Shown here piece after piece: positions 27,375 through 36,897 of a DNA stretch of 64,000 nucleotides (positions are counted from its first letter, which is position 1; every line of letters begins with the position of its first letter). The notes beneath the pieces were generated by a model. That model was not told where the DNA came from and made no database searches. It worked only from the letters and a program-made list of their open reading frames with translations. Position numbers and translations under genes: made by a program. The DNA lies in the NCBI RefSeq assembly GCF_020567525.1, contig NZ_JAJCVI010000007.1:186001-250000 (forward strand), written 5' to 3'. Source of the DNA: Halorubellus salinus. Its GTDB lineage: Archaea > Halobacteriota > Halobacteria > Halobacteriales > Natrialbaceae.

Positions 27375-29927
27375 TCAGAACGGGCCTTCGCCGACTCCGA
27401 ACGAGTCCGGGGCATCGTACTCGCCCCGGTCGAACTGTTCGGCGGTCTCCTGTGACGGGATCTCCAGTTCGTCCCCGGGATGGATGAGGTCGGGGTCGTC
27501 GATGCTCGCCGTCTCCACGTCCGCTTCGGCGCTTGCATCCGACGCGGCCTGCTGGAGGTCCTCCGCGCCATCGTCACCACTGTCGACGTCGTCACCCTCT
27601 GCTTCCGCGTCGCCTTCCGACGCAGCGTCAGCGCGTTCCTCGTCGGTCTCGAACTCGCTATCGACCGATTCTGCATCGAGTTCGGCCTCGCCGAGCCCCT
27701 CCGCGGCTGCCTCCTCACCGTCGACCTCGCTCTTGTTCGCTTCGTAGATCACGCCCCACATCTCCGGGTCGCCGTACTCGTCCTCCGCGATGCTTGAGAG
27801 GGTGTCCCCAGCCTCCACCGTCCGCGTGTGGCCTCCCTCGCCAGCCCCTTCTGTCTCGGGTTCCGCCCCGCCTTCTGCCTGGCCGTCGACTGACTCCTCG
27901 GACCCGGTGTCGCCGATATCCTCGGGGTCGTCCGACGCGGGTCCCATGTGGATACCGGTCGCGTCCTTCTCCGGGTTCAAGTCGGTGTCGTCGCCGATAC
28001 CAGCCGCCTCCTCACCGATTGCCTCGCCGGGAGGTGTTCCCTCCCTCGCCTCCGTGTCAGCACCGTCGTCAGTGTCCTCCGATGCGGGACCCATGTGGAT
28101 GCCATTCGCGTCCTTCTCCGGGTTCAGGTCGGCCTCGCCATCGTCCTCGGGTTCCGCTGCACCTTCCAGCGGTTCGCTCGAAGCCTCGACGCCGAACGCA
28201 CCGTCACCCTTGCCATCGTCACCGGCAGCGTCGCCTGCGTCCTCGACCGATGCGTTCGAGAGGTTCGAAGCGGCTCGGCCCTCTACAGGATCGGCATCCC
28301 CGTCGTCCGCTGCGTCGGCAGCACCGTCGACCGCGCCGTCGGAGACTTCCGACGCAGCCGTACCGATGGCATCGCTTGCCCCATCGACGGACTCACTTCC
28401 AGACGCGGGCTGGTCGACGTCGTCGCTCGCAGCTTCGATGTCCCCGAGTGCCTCGTTCGTCACCTGTTCGCTGTGATCCTCGACCGCCTGCCCGAACGTC
28501 TCGGCGTCGATGTCACCCCGGGCTACGGCATCGGCCGCGTCCCCTATCGAATCGAACCCTCCAGCGAGGTCGTCACCGTCGCCGGCAGCCGACTCGCCGT
28601 CCGTGCGTTCACTGGCGTCCACAGCCACCGATTCGTCGCCGAAACTCGTGGGGGTCTCGCCGCCTTGACTCGGTCTTTGGTCGACGCTCGCGTCACCACG
28701 GTCACCGTCACCGACCGCTTGCTCGGCGTTCGACACCATCTCATCAATCACCTGCTCGTTGTAGTCCTCGACGGCCGCCCCGTAGGTCTCGGCGTCGATG
28801 TCGCCGTTCGCCACCGCCTCCGTAGCTGCGTCCAACGAGTCGAACTGCCCCGCGAGCGCAGCATCTCCCTCGCCACTCGCATCGCCCGCGTTCGACCCAT
28901 CGCCGTCTTCAGCGTCCGACCCATCGCCATCTTCAGCGTTCGAACCAACGCTATCGCCCGCGTTCGACCCATCGCCATCTTCAGCGTCCGACCCATCGCC
29001 ATCTTTAGCGTCGTCGCTACGCTCGGCCGTGTCGGTTGGAGGATTGGTGCCATCGCGTCCGTCACCGCTTCGCTCGCCGTCCTCCTCGGTCGACGTTTCC
29101 TCGTCGGCCTTCTCGTAGACGAGGTCGACGTACATGTCGGTGTGCGCTTCGACCCGTTGCTGGAAGCTCTCGCGGTCGAGCTCCCCGCTCACCATCGCTG
29201 CCGCCGCCTCCCCCAGGTTCTCGTACTCGTCGCCCAACGCGGGGTCCGCTTGCTCGCCGCCGGTCGTCTCCGCTGGTGTGCCGTCCCCACCGTCACCCTC
29301 TGCGGCGTCCGCGTCGCCCTCACTGCTGGCGGCCGTCGCATCGACCGACTCGGCCGCGTCGTCTGGCCTCTCGACGTCGAGTTCCCCGGCCTCGGCCGCC
29401 TCGCGAACGTCGTTGACCACCTCGATGTTGTGGTCCCAGACGGCCTGGCGGAAATCGTCGCGACTGATGTCGCCGTCCAGGGCGGCATCGAGGGCGTCGG
29501 GGAGCGAGTCGAACTGGCCCGCGAGTTGGTCGCCTGAGTCCCCGGCTGAGTCGCCGGCCTCGTCGTCGGCGTCGGCTGCAGCGGCCGTGGCCGTCTCCAC
29601 ACCGTCTTCAGCCGCTTCGGCCACGTCATCTACCGCCGAAGCGATGTCACTTCCGGCGTCGACGACCTCGTCCCCGGCCGCAGCAACCGCATCGCCGAAC
29701 CCGCCGAGCGTGGAACCGTCTTCCTCTTCGCTCTCACCGCCGGCACTCCTCTCTTCGCTCTCACCGTCACCGCTCCCCTCACTCGCGCCCGCCTCCGTGT
29801 CACTCTCCTCCCGACCACCGTTCGCGCGGTCGCGGTCCTCGGACGACACCTGTTCGGCGTCGTCGCCGCTATCGCTCGTCTCGTCGCTCTCACGCCCGTC
29901 GTCGGGGTCTGGATTACGTTCACTCAT
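27375..29927 (-). CDS. 850-residue highly acidic repeat protein with split LysM domain
   Basis: This 850-residue Asp/Glu/Ser/Ala/Gly-rich protein has four related helical units (LAGQFDSLPDALDAALDGDI, YENLGEAAAAMVSGELDRES, LAGQFDSLDAATEAVANGDI, LAGGFDSIGDAADAVARGDI). Two copies of NPEKDAxGIHMGPAS lie in the middle. Near the C-terminus is a LysM-like module: VEAGDTLSSIAEDEYGDPEM and IYEANK, then an acidic insert of about 85 residues before IHPGDELEIP, which normally follows directly. LysM domains bind glycans or act as assembly modules in tail-like devices. The start overlaps the stop of the HerA-like ATPase gene (ATGA). No signal peptide is evident. Confidence 0.75.
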   Translation of the reverse strand: MSERNPDPDDGRESDETSDSGDDAEQVSSEDRDRANGGREESDTEAGASEGSGDGESEERSAGGESEEEDGSTLGGFGDAVAAAGDEVVDAGSDIASAVDDVAEAAEDGVETATAAAADADDEAGDSAGDSGDQLAGQFDSLPDALDAALDGDISRDDFRQAVWDHNIEVVNDVREAAEAGELDVERPDDAAESVDATAASSEGDADAAEGDGGDGTPAETTGGEQADPALGDEYENLGEAAAAMVSGELDRESFQQRVEAHTDMYVDLVYEKADEETSTEEDGERSGDGRDGTNPPTDTAERSDDAKDGDGSDAEDGDGSNAGDSVGSNAEDGDGSDAEDGDGSNAGDASGEGDAALAGQFDSLDAATEAVANGDIDAETYGAAVEDYNEQVIDEMVSNAEQAVGDGDRGDASVDQRPSQGGETPTSFGDESVAVDASERTDGESAAGDGDDLAGGFDSIGDAADAVARGDIDAETFGQAVEDHSEQVTNEALGDIEAASDDVDQPASGSESVDGASDAIGTAASEVSDGAVDGAADAADDGDADPVEGRAASNLSNASVEDAGDAAGDDGKGDGAFGVEASSEPLEGAAEPEDDGEADLNPEKDANGIHMGPASEDTDDGADTEAREGTPPGEAIGEEAAGIGDDTDLNPEKDATGIHMGPASDDPEDIGDTGSEESVDGQAEGGAEPETEGAGEGGHTRTVEAGDTLSSIAEDEYGDPEMWGVIYEANKSEVDGEEAAAEGLGEAELDAESVDSEFETDEERADAASEGDAEAEGDDVDSGDDGAEDLQQAASDASAEADVETASIDDPDLIHPGDELEIPSQETAEQFDRGEYDAPDSFGVGEGPF

Positions 29928-32900
29928 TGCTCGTCACCGTTGTCTGGGGCGAGGACGGAGCCGATTCCGTCCACGAGTTTCGCCTGTAGTGCGGCGTCGA
30001 TGGTATCGACCTCCGCTGCGGCCTGGACCGCGACACAGCGTGCGCCGCGCCACTTCGTCGTCGCCGACGCATCTGCGGGCAGGAATCGATCGGCTGCATC
30101 GCTAGCGACGCCGGACACGCGCTTCCAGAGGCCGTCAGTGGATGCTGCGAGTGCATCGGTCAGGTCGTCACCGACGCCGCCCGCGACGAGTCGCTGCGCG
30201 TCGACCGAGTACCGACAGCCGCCGTCGACCGCCTCGTACGACATGCACGGACACGCCTGGACGGCGAACACGTCGGCGTACCGCTCGGCGAACCCAGCCG
30301 GCGTGACGGGACCCGTACTCGCCGCATCGCTAGCACCCGTACTCGCTGCGTCGCTGGCAGCAGTTTCAGCCGTCGTTCCCGCCAGCTGCGAGGCTTGGAT
30401 TCGCGCGTCGTCCGCGAGCGCGTCCGCGAGGACGGTCGCGAACGACGCTTTCAGGTCCTGGATCGTCTCGTAGGGCGCGTCCACCGATTCCCCGAGCGAC
30501 TCGAAGTGCGTCTCGATGGCGACGACGAGCGCTGGCACCGCGAGGTCGTCGAGGCGCGCCCTCGGGACCTCCCCGGCGACCGCGTCGAGGAGCGCGCTCG
30601 CGCTCGCGTCGACGGACTCCAGCGATTCGCTCGTCGCGTGTACGGTCCGCGCGAGCGCATCCCGGGCAGCAGGCGTGTCGACCATGGGCCGAACCTCGCG
30701 ACGGAGCCGACGCACCGTCGTTCCGTCCGCCGCAACCCACGGGTACGCCTCGTACTTCTCCGGATGCGCGTTCCGCGTCCGCTCCGCCTGTGCCCGAATC
30801 CGCGCTTCGAGGGACTCGTCGGCTGCCCCACCAGCACCAGCGTCCGCGGACGCGTCCCGTTCCACGTCGACCTTCCGGAACGGGACGTCGACGAGGATGG
30901 GGTTGTCGTCCGCGCCGCTGAACACCGCGGCTTCGCCGACGCGAGAGAGGCCGAGCCAGCGCGTCTGCTCGGCGCTCGCTCCCATCGACCCGCCGAGGAG
31001 CCGGCGGTCGTCGTCGGCCAGCAGCCGGTGGACGACCTTGAGGTTCGTGTTCTTCACGACCGACGGTGCGAGCTTCGCCGGCGTCTGGTCCACGACCAGC
31101 GCCCCCTCGCCGTACGCGCGGATCTCGGCGAGCAGGTTCGTGAACGACTCTACCGCCTGTCCAGCCTTGTTCGAGGACTCCGGCCCGCCCGAACTCGACG
31201 CCGACAGGAGTCGATGCGCTTCCTCGACCACCGTCACGTGATTCAGGGACGCCCCTGCGGCGTCCATCGCGCCACTCGACTGGTAGTGCTCGTACAGCGA
31301 GAACAACACGAGCCCCATCAGGAACGCCTTCTCGTCGTCGTTCCCGACCGCATCGAGTTCGAGGACCGTCGGCTGCCCGAGCAAGTCCTCGATCGGCACC
31401 GACGTGTGCGTGTCCAGGAGCAGGCCCTTGCTCCCGATTCGGAGGTTGTCGAGCCGGGTCTTCAGTGCCGCCGAGACGTCCTGCGTGATCTCCTGGTCGT
31501 AGCCGAGCGAGTCGACGACGGGGTCGATCTTCTCGTAGAGGTCGGTGATCGTCGGTTGAGCCTTCGGGTGGTGGCCGCGCCGGTTCGTTCCAGTGACGAG
31601 GTCCCAGCCGCGGTCCTCGTACACCTCGTGGATGGCTCGCTCAAGGATGTACGGCATCGGCGCGTACATCACGAACGTCGCGTTGAACAGCGCGGTCAGG
31701 TGGTCGATGTGGCTGCTCACGGAGACGCCCGGCCGTATCTCGAAGGGGTTGATGCGGAACGGCGCGGTCGTCTCGTCGCCGAGCGTGAACACCTGGAGGT
31801 CGTCGCCAAGTTCGCTGTCGAGCAGCCGCCGGTACTCGGTCTTCGCTGGCTCGACGACGAGGAAGGGGACGTCGCGGTCGGCGAGCTGTCGAAGGACGTG
31901 GAAGACGGTGTTCGTCTTCCCGCTCCCGGTGGTGCCGACGACGAGCCCGTGCCGGTTGAGGTCGGCAATCGGGACGTCGTACTCGTGGTCCGTCGGTCGT
32001 CCTTCGTCGAGGATGGTCCCCAGACTGACCGCGGCCTTACCGGCCTCGCCGCCGTGTGGTGTCACGTCGAACTGCGGCTGCGGGCGAACGTGGAACCCGG
32101 ACGTCTCCCGGGTTGGCAGGTGCAGCATGGCCGCGACCTCCACCGAGCAGAGGACCGTCGGATACCGATACGGGTACTCGAACGTCCCCGGAGCGTCCGG
32201 GCCGGCTGCGGCCGGGATGGCGAAGTCCGCTGCGAGCGAGGCAACGTCGGGTGCGGGTATCGTCCTGATGGGGTCCGGGTGCGAGTCGACCCCGCCGAAC
32301 GCACCTGTGGCCACTGCGCACGCACGGTCACGCGTGGTCCGGTCTTCGGTGAGGAGGTACCCGACGGTGTGCCACGCACCGCTCGCCCGCCCGGCGGCGA
32401 GCTTCTCGCGAACGCCATCGAGCACCTGCTGGTACGCGGACGCGATCGGCGTCTCCCCCTCCGCCCGCTGGACGCTGGTCTGGACGCTCCGGAGTTCGTT
32501 GAGCGTCCGGTCCGACAGGCCCTCCACGCGCTCGGAGGACACCGGTGACGCGGACACGACGTACGCCCAAGAGTCGCTCCCGAGCGACCGGATCAGTCGG
32601 TCGAGGCCGACACCGGTGTCCGCATCGAGCTCACGGCCCGGCGCCCGGTCCGTCCCGAACTCGAGGGGCGTGGCCGGACTCCCCGTCACGACCGCCCCCG
32701 CCGTCAGCGGGTCAAGGCTCGAGGCGAGCGTGGACGACGCCACCGGGTCGAGTTCGATGCCCGGATACGCACCCGCGAGCAGGTCGTCGAGCGGCACCGC
32801 CCGTCCCGCCGCTTCGTGCCCTCCGCCTCCCGTAGTCCCATCGGGTGCGTTTTCAGCGCGTGCGGCGGATTCGGCACCCGTGGTGGTCCCGGCCGCGGTC

Positions 32901-33202
32901 GCGTCGGTGGTCGCCGGCCACGTCGCGAGGTAGACCGACACCCCCGAGCGGTCGCCGACGACCGCAAGCCCGATACCGTTCCCCGCGCCGGCGAGTCCAG
33001 TGAGGACGCTCGAGATACCGTCCAGCGGGTTCGTTCGAGCGTCCCAGTCGTGGTCCGGGATGCTTCGAACCTGCCAGAGTTGGAGCGAACCCGGTTCTGG
33101 GCCCAGCGTTTGACTCCCGGCGAGCGAGGCGGACCCGGCGTCGTCGAGGAACGCGCGTTCGACGTACTTGACGTGCTTCGTGGTGACGTTCGGGCCAGGC
33201 AT
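29924..33202 (-). CDS. HerA/DUF87-like P-loop ATPase, 1092 residues
   Basis: This is a large ATPase of the HerA/FtsK type. Walker A is GTTGSGKT at residues 423-430 (preceded by LNRHGLVVG), LVVEPAKTEYRRLL follows, and Walker B is VTVVEEAHRLL near 656-666. Later motifs are LVVDQTPAKLAPSVVKNTNLK and WLGLSRVGEAAVF. The first 400 residues are a separate domain with GLAVVGDRSGVSVYLATW, as in long DUF87 proteins that are not the DNA-repair HerA. The C-terminal 250 residues contain CPCMSYEAVDGGC. These ATPases form hexameric rings that move DNA or protein. It lies between an OB-like membrane protein and the LysM protein in one operon, so a membrane-linked translocation role is possible. Confidence 0.8.
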   Translation of the reverse strand: MPGPNVTTKHVKYVERAFLDDAGSASLAGSQTLGPEPGSLQLWQVRSIPDHDWDARTNPLDGISSVLTGLAGAGNGIGLAVVGDRSGVSVYLATWPATTDATAAGTTTGAESAARAENAPDGTTGGGGHEAAGRAVPLDDLLAGAYPGIELDPVASSTLASSLDPLTAGAVVTGSPATPLEFGTDRAPGRELDADTGVGLDRLIRSLGSDSWAYVVSASPVSSERVEGLSDRTLNELRSVQTSVQRAEGETPIASAYQQVLDGVREKLAAGRASGAWHTVGYLLTEDRTTRDRACAVATGAFGGVDSHPDPIRTIPAPDVASLAADFAIPAAAGPDAPGTFEYPYRYPTVLCSVEVAAMLHLPTRETSGFHVRPQPQFDVTPHGGEAGKAAVSLGTILDEGRPTDHEYDVPIADLNRHGLVVGTTGSGKTNTVFHVLRQLADRDVPFLVVEPAKTEYRRLLDSELGDDLQVFTLGDETTAPFRINPFEIRPGVSVSSHIDHLTALFNATFVMYAPMPYILERAIHEVYEDRGWDLVTGTNRRGHHPKAQPTITDLYEKIDPVVDSLGYDQEITQDVSAALKTRLDNLRIGSKGLLLDTHTSVPIEDLLGQPTVLELDAVGNDDEKAFLMGLVLFSLYEHYQSSGAMDAAGASLNHVTVVEEAHRLLSASSSGGPESSNKAGQAVESFTNLLAEIRAYGEGALVVDQTPAKLAPSVVKNTNLKVVHRLLADDDRRLLGGSMGASAEQTRWLGLSRVGEAAVFSGADDNPILVDVPFRKVDVERDASADAGAGGAADESLEARIRAQAERTRNAHPEKYEAYPWVAADGTTVRRLRREVRPMVDTPAARDALARTVHATSESLESVDASASALLDAVAGEVPRARLDDLAVPALVVAIETHFESLGESVDAPYETIQDLKASFATVLADALADDARIQASQLAGTTAETAASDAASTGASDAASTGPVTPAGFAERYADVFAVQACPCMSYEAVDGGCRYSVDAQRLVAGGVGDDLTDALAASTDGLWKRVSGVASDAADRFLPADASATTKWRGARCVAVQAAAEVDTIDAALQAKLVDGIGSVLAPDNGDEQ

Positions 33203-33211
33203 GCTACACCC

Positions 33212-33706
33212 TCACCGCACCGCGCCCCAGACCGCGAGTCCGAGGATGACGAGGAACGTACAGGCCACGCCAACCGCGAGCCCCTGCCCAGCCCCCGCGA
33301 GCGTCCCGTTCATCGCCCCGCCCGCAGCGGACCCTGGGACGATTCCGATCAATCCACCGAGCCCACCGAGCATCGCGCCGACGGCCGGCGGACCGAGGAA
33401 GACGAGCGTTCCGAGTTCGCCCCCGTCCGGCGAGAACGTCACGCCCGTCGTCTCGTTCTCCACCTCCGACACCTCCAACAGTCCGTCACCGGAGACGCTC
33501 CCGTGAACGGTCACCTCGTCCCCTTCCGAGACGACGTTCTTGGCCTCGATCGACTCGGCACGCGCTTGCGTGTACCCCGTGACGTTCCCCGTCTCGTCCG
33601 TCTGTTCGACCCGGAACGAGAGACTCGAGGGCGTCTGCATCTCGTGCCAGGTGACGTCCCTGACGACCCCCGTCGCCGTCGCATCCTCCGACCCCAAGAG
33701 TGACAT
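33212..33706 (-). CDS. Small membrane protein with N-terminal OB-like domain
   Basis: In this 164-residue protein residues 10-95 form a beta-rich region (ATGVVRDVTWHEMQ, EGDEVTVHGSVSGDGLLEV) resembling an OB-type barrel. Two or three hydrophobic Gly-rich helices follow at about residues 98-162 (LGTLVFLGPPAVGAMLGGLG). It is the first gene of the minus-strand operon with the HerA-like ATPase, nine bases apart. An AT-rich promoter (TAGTTATTATCATC on the minus strand) lies at about 33725-33740. The family is not recognised; it might anchor the ATPase. Confidence 0.65.
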   Translation of the reverse strand: MSLLGSEDATATGVVRDVTWHEMQTPSSLSFRVEQTDETGNVTGYTQARAESIEAKNVVSEGDEVTVHGSVSGDGLLEVSEVENETTGVTFSPDGGELGTLVFLGPPAVGAMLGGLGGLIGIVPGSAAGGAMNGTLAGAGQGLAVGVACTFLVILGLAVWGAVR

Positions 33707-34288
33707 GACTCCTTCATGCTGCCCGATGATAATAACTACTCGGGTGAAACGACGCCATCACCCGCTGAACGCAGAAGAAACCTGCATTTCGGGGTATCCC
33801 TCCGTGCGTCTGCGCCACGCTCGCCGGCGCGAACGCGGACACTCGAGGAACGCACGCGAGCCGATACGTGCTCGCATCTCGGCGTCGACAGCGGACGACG
33901 TCGCCCCACCGAAAGTATCGTCGGCGACCCGGTCGTCGAGCGGTGACGCGTCAACCGAGAGTATCGCCGCCAGCCCAGTCGTCGAGCGGTGACGCGCCTA
34001 CCGAGAGTCCGTCGTCAGCGATGGCAGCGTGGTCGGTCGACGGTCGACCCCCGGACGCGAGCGCCCGGCTCGGACCCGTGCGAGGTCGTGTCCCGCGGTC
34101 CGGACCCAGTAATCTTGTACTTATTGCGAAATCCTACTTTGCTGTTGGCCTCGTCTATGCCGCTAATCAGGGCATGAGTCCGCGTCAAGGTGCTATTCCA
34201 GGCCCATGAAGCCCAGTAGTATTGTGGGATAAGGGAACTACTATGCAAGCCTTTTTGTGTGGCCGGCCGGTAGTGGCGGGTACACACC
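33707..34288. other. Intergenic region with 46-bp tandem repeat
   Basis: These 582 bases between divergent transcription units have no convincing gene. A promoter for the minus-strand operon lies near 33725-33740. A 46-bp tandem repeat occupies 33908-33953 and 33954-33999, with a partial third copy from 34000; each unit contains GTCGTCGAGCGGTGACGCG. The stretch from 34110 is AT-richer. Inverted hexamers AGTAGT (34215-34220) and ACTACT (34237-34242) lie upstream of the rhodanese gene. Confidence 0.6.
33908..33999. repeat. 46-bp direct tandem repeat, two copies plus partial third
   Basis: Units start ACCGA(A/G)AGTATCG and end GTCGTCGAGCGGTGACGCG; the copies differ at a few positions. The repeat does not extend into a gene. 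It could be a protein-binding iteron or simple slippage duplication. Confidence 0.75.
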
Positions 34289-35482
34289 ATGGATGTCGAC
34301 GACTTTCCGGCACCGAACGTGGACGTGGAGACGGCCGACCCGAAAGCACTCAAGCGACGCATCGACGCCGGCGAGGACGTCACCCTCCTGGACACCCGCA
34401 TGGCGTCCGACTACGAGGAGTGGCGGATCGACGGGGAGTCGGTCACGTCGATCAACGTGCCGTACTACGAGTTCCTCGACGACGACATCGACGAGGACGT
34501 CCTCGACCGCATCCCAAGCGACCGAGAGGTGACCGTCCTGTGCGCGAAGGGCGGCGCCAGCGAGTACGTCGCCGGCGCGCTCGCTGAACGCGGGTACGAC
34601 GTCGAGCACCTCGAGGACGGCATGAACGGCTGGGCGAGCATCTACGAGACCGTCGAAGTCACCGACTACGACGGCGCGGGCACGCTCCTCCAGTACCAGC
34701 GTCCGTCGTCGGGGTGCCTCGGCTACCTCCTGTACGACGACGGCGAGGCCGCGGTCATCGACCCCCTGCGCGCGTTCACCGACCGCTACCTGGCGGACGC
34801 GGACGACCTCGGCGTCGACCTCAAGTACGCGTTCGACACGCACATCCACGCCGACCACATCTCCGGCGTGCGCGACCTCGACGACGCGGGCGTCGAGGGC
34901 GTGATACCCGACGCTGCGGTCGACCGTGGCGTCACGTACGCCGCCGACCTGACGACCGCCGAAGACGGCGACACCTTCGCCGTGGGCGACGGGACCATCG
35001 AAGCGGTCTACACGCCGGGACACACGACCGGGATGACCTCCTACCTCGTCGACGACGGCCTGCTCGCGACCGGCGACGGCCTGTTCGTCGAGAGCGTCGC
35101 TCGACCCGACCTCGAGGACGGCGACGAGGGCGCGCCCGACGCCGCCCGGATGCTGTACGAGTCGCTCCAGGAGCGCGTGCTGGCCCTCCCCGAAGACACC
35201 CTCGTCGGCGGCGCTCACTTCAGCGACGCCGCCGAACCCGCCGCCGACGGCACGTACACGGCGCCGATCGGCGACCTCGTCGCCGAGATGGACGCGCTCA
35301 CGATGGACGAAGACGCGTTCGTCGACCTGATCCTCGCGGACATGCCGCCGCGGCCGGCGAACTACGAGGCCATCATCGCGACGAACCTCGGCCAGCAGGC
35401 CGTCGACGACGACGAAGCGTTCACGCTCGAGCTCGGGCCGAACAACTGCGCCGCCAGCCAGGACTCACTCGCGGGCGACTAG
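34289..35482 (+). CDS. Rhodanese-MBL fusion (persulfide dioxygenase-like)
   Basis: In this 397-residue protein the N-terminal rhodanese domain (about 1-115) has the catalytic cysteine in LCAKGGAS at residue 85. The metallo-beta-lactamase domain (about 130-340) has THIHADHISG at 184-193 (HxHxDH), a second histidine in TPGHTTGM, and later GAHFS. Such fusions process sulfane sulfur: the MBL domain resembles persulfide dioxygenase/ETHE1 and the rhodanese moves sulfur between thiols. It acts in the cytoplasm. It is followed by a PiT-type permease, a regulator and thioredoxin, which supports a sulfur or redox role. The ATG at 34289 follows CACACC. Confidence 0.88.
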   Translation: MDVDDFPAPNVDVETADPKALKRRIDAGEDVTLLDTRMASDYEEWRIDGESVTSINVPYYEFLDDDIDEDVLDRIPSDREVTVLCAKGGASEYVAGALAERGYDVEHLEDGMNGWASIYETVEVTDYDGAGTLLQYQRPSSGCLGYLLYDDGEAAVIDPLRAFTDRYLADADDLGVDLKYAFDTHIHADHISGVRDLDDAGVEGVIPDAAVDRGVTYAADLTTAEDGDTFAVGDGTIEAVYTPGHTTGMTSYLVDDGLLATGDGLFVESVARPDLEDGDEGAPDAARMLYESLQERVLALPEDTLVGGAHFSDAAEPAADGTYTAPIGDLVAEMDALTMDEDAFVDLILADMPPRPANYEAIIATNLGQQAVDDDEAFTLELGPNNCAASQDSLAGD

Positions 35483-35721
35483 CGAGACCGGTTGCGCCCT
35501 GGTCGGCCTTCGAACGGCAGCAGTCCCTCCGCCACCGCCGACCTCCCCGTGGTCGTCGTCGCCGCGTCCGACCACGGACCTCCCCGGAACCGCAGTGACC
35601 CCGGAGAGCTCGCCCCGACGAGTCCAGTGTAACGCACGCGACCGGACTCGAAGGACGCTCTCGCACGAACGTCCTCCCCCGACCGCCCCCGCAGAACGCC
35701 ACTCCCACGACACACACTCCA

Positions 35722-36897
35722 ATGGAACTCGCTCTCGTCGGTCTCTTCGTCGGTGCCGCACTCGCGAGCCTGTTCATGGCGTGGGTGATCGGTGCCGGAT
35801 CCAGCGGCGCGACGCCGTTCGCACCCGCCGTCGGCGCGAACGCGATCGGGACGATGCGGGCCGCGTTCCTCGTCGGCGTGTTCGGGTTCGTCGGCGCCGT
35901 CACGCAGGGCGGGAACGTCTCGGAAGCCATCGGGAGCGGGCTCGTCGGCGGCACGAGCCTCCCAGTGACCGGCGTCATCCTGGTGCTGGTGCTTGGAGCT
36001 GGCCTGATGGCGATCGGTATCGCGACCGGGTACCCGATAGCGACCGCGTTCACCGTGACCGGCGCCGTCATCGGGGTCGGGCTCGCACTCGGTGGAACGC
36101 CGGTCTGGGCGAAGTACCAGCAGATCGCTGCCGTCTGGATGCTGACGCCGTTCGTCGGCGGCGGCATCGCGTTCGCGATCGCGAGCGTCCTGCCCCGCGC
36201 CGACGTCCCCGAGCGGTTCAGTATCCCCGCGCTCGCCGGCGTCGTCGGTGCCGTTCTCCTGAACGTGCAGTTCGGTTTCCTCGGTGAGGCGGGCACCGCC
36301 GGGAGCGTCCGCACGGCCGTCCAGCGTGCGTTGACCGTCGACGGCGTACTCTCCGCGGTCGCGATCACTGCCGTCGGCGCGTTCGCTGTCGCCGTCGCGG
36401 TCTGGTGGGACGTCCGCCGTGACGAATCCGGTGGGCTCCGGCGCGTGCTGCTCGCGCTCGGGTCGCTCGTCGCGTTCTCCGCGGGCGGCAGCCAGGTCGG
36501 GCTCGCCGTCGGCCCGCTGCTCCCGCTGCTCGACGAGGTCGGCGTGGTGTCGTCGTTCGCCGTGCTCGTCGGCGGTGGCCTCGGGATGCTCGCGGGGTCG
36601 TGGACGAGCGCACCCAGGATGATCAAGTCCCTCGCACGGGACTACTCGTCGCTCGGCCCGCGGCGCTCGATCGCCGCGCTCGTCCCGTCGTTCCTGATCG
36701 CGCAGCTGGCGGTCCTGCTCGGGGTACCCGTCTCGTTCAACGAGATCGTCGTCAGCGCGATCATCGGCAGCGGGGCCGCGGTCGGCGGCTGGGCGGCCGT
36801 GGACGCGCGGAAGATTCTCGTGACGCTCGGCGCGTGGACGGGGTCGTTCGCGGGGTCGTTCGCACTCGCGTATGGCCTCGCGTTCGTGCTCCTGTGA
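35722..36897 (+). CDS. PiT-family anion permease (phosphate or sulfate)
   Basis: This 391-residue polytopic membrane protein has ten or more hydrophobic segments. The N-terminal repeat MAWVIGAGSSGATPFAPAVGAN and the internal repeat AFSAGGSQVGLAVGPLLPLL resemble the duplicated signature of PiT transporters (GANDVANA-like, diverged here). The family includes phosphate permeases and the sulfate/thiosulfate permease CysP. The rhodanese-MBL neighbour makes a sulfur anion at least as likely as phosphate. A central hydrophilic stretch (WWDVRRDESGGLRR) divides the two halves. Confidence 0.75.
   Translation: MELALVGLFVGAALASLFMAWVIGAGSSGATPFAPAVGANAIGTMRAAFLVGVFGFVGAVTQGGNVSEAIGSGLVGGTSLPVTGVILVLVLGAGLMAIGIATGYPIATAFTVTGAVIGVGLALGGTPVWAKYQQIAAVWMLTPFVGGGIAFAIASVLPRADVPERFSIPALAGVVGAVLLNVQFGFLGEAGTAGSVRTAVQRALTVDGVLSAVAITAVGAFAVAVAVWWDVRRDESGGLRRVLLALGSLVAFSAGGSQVGLAVGPLLPLLDEVGVVSSFAVLVGGGLGMLAGSWTSAPRMIKSLARDYSSLGPRRSIAALVPSFLIAQLAVLLGVPVSFNEIVVSAIIGSGAAVGGWAAVDARKILVTLGAWTGSFAGSFALAYGLAFVLL

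Noticed and set aside
27533-28825. Very long open frames antisense to the acidic LysM gene
   Set aside because: GC-rich acidic coding DNA leaves antisense frames free of stops. The translations are Arg/Pro/Ser repeats without motifs, while the minus frame has clear domains and overlapping operon structure.
30395-32548. 717-codon open frame opposite the HerA-like ATPase
   Set aside because: It is the antisense shadow of the ATPase; composition is Arg/Val/Asp-rich with no recognisable domain, and the ATPase motifs are all on the minus strand.
27375-33706. Contractile injection system because of the LysM protein and a large ATPase
   Set aside because: No tube, sheath, baseplate or spike proteins are encoded nearby, so the evidence does not reach that call.
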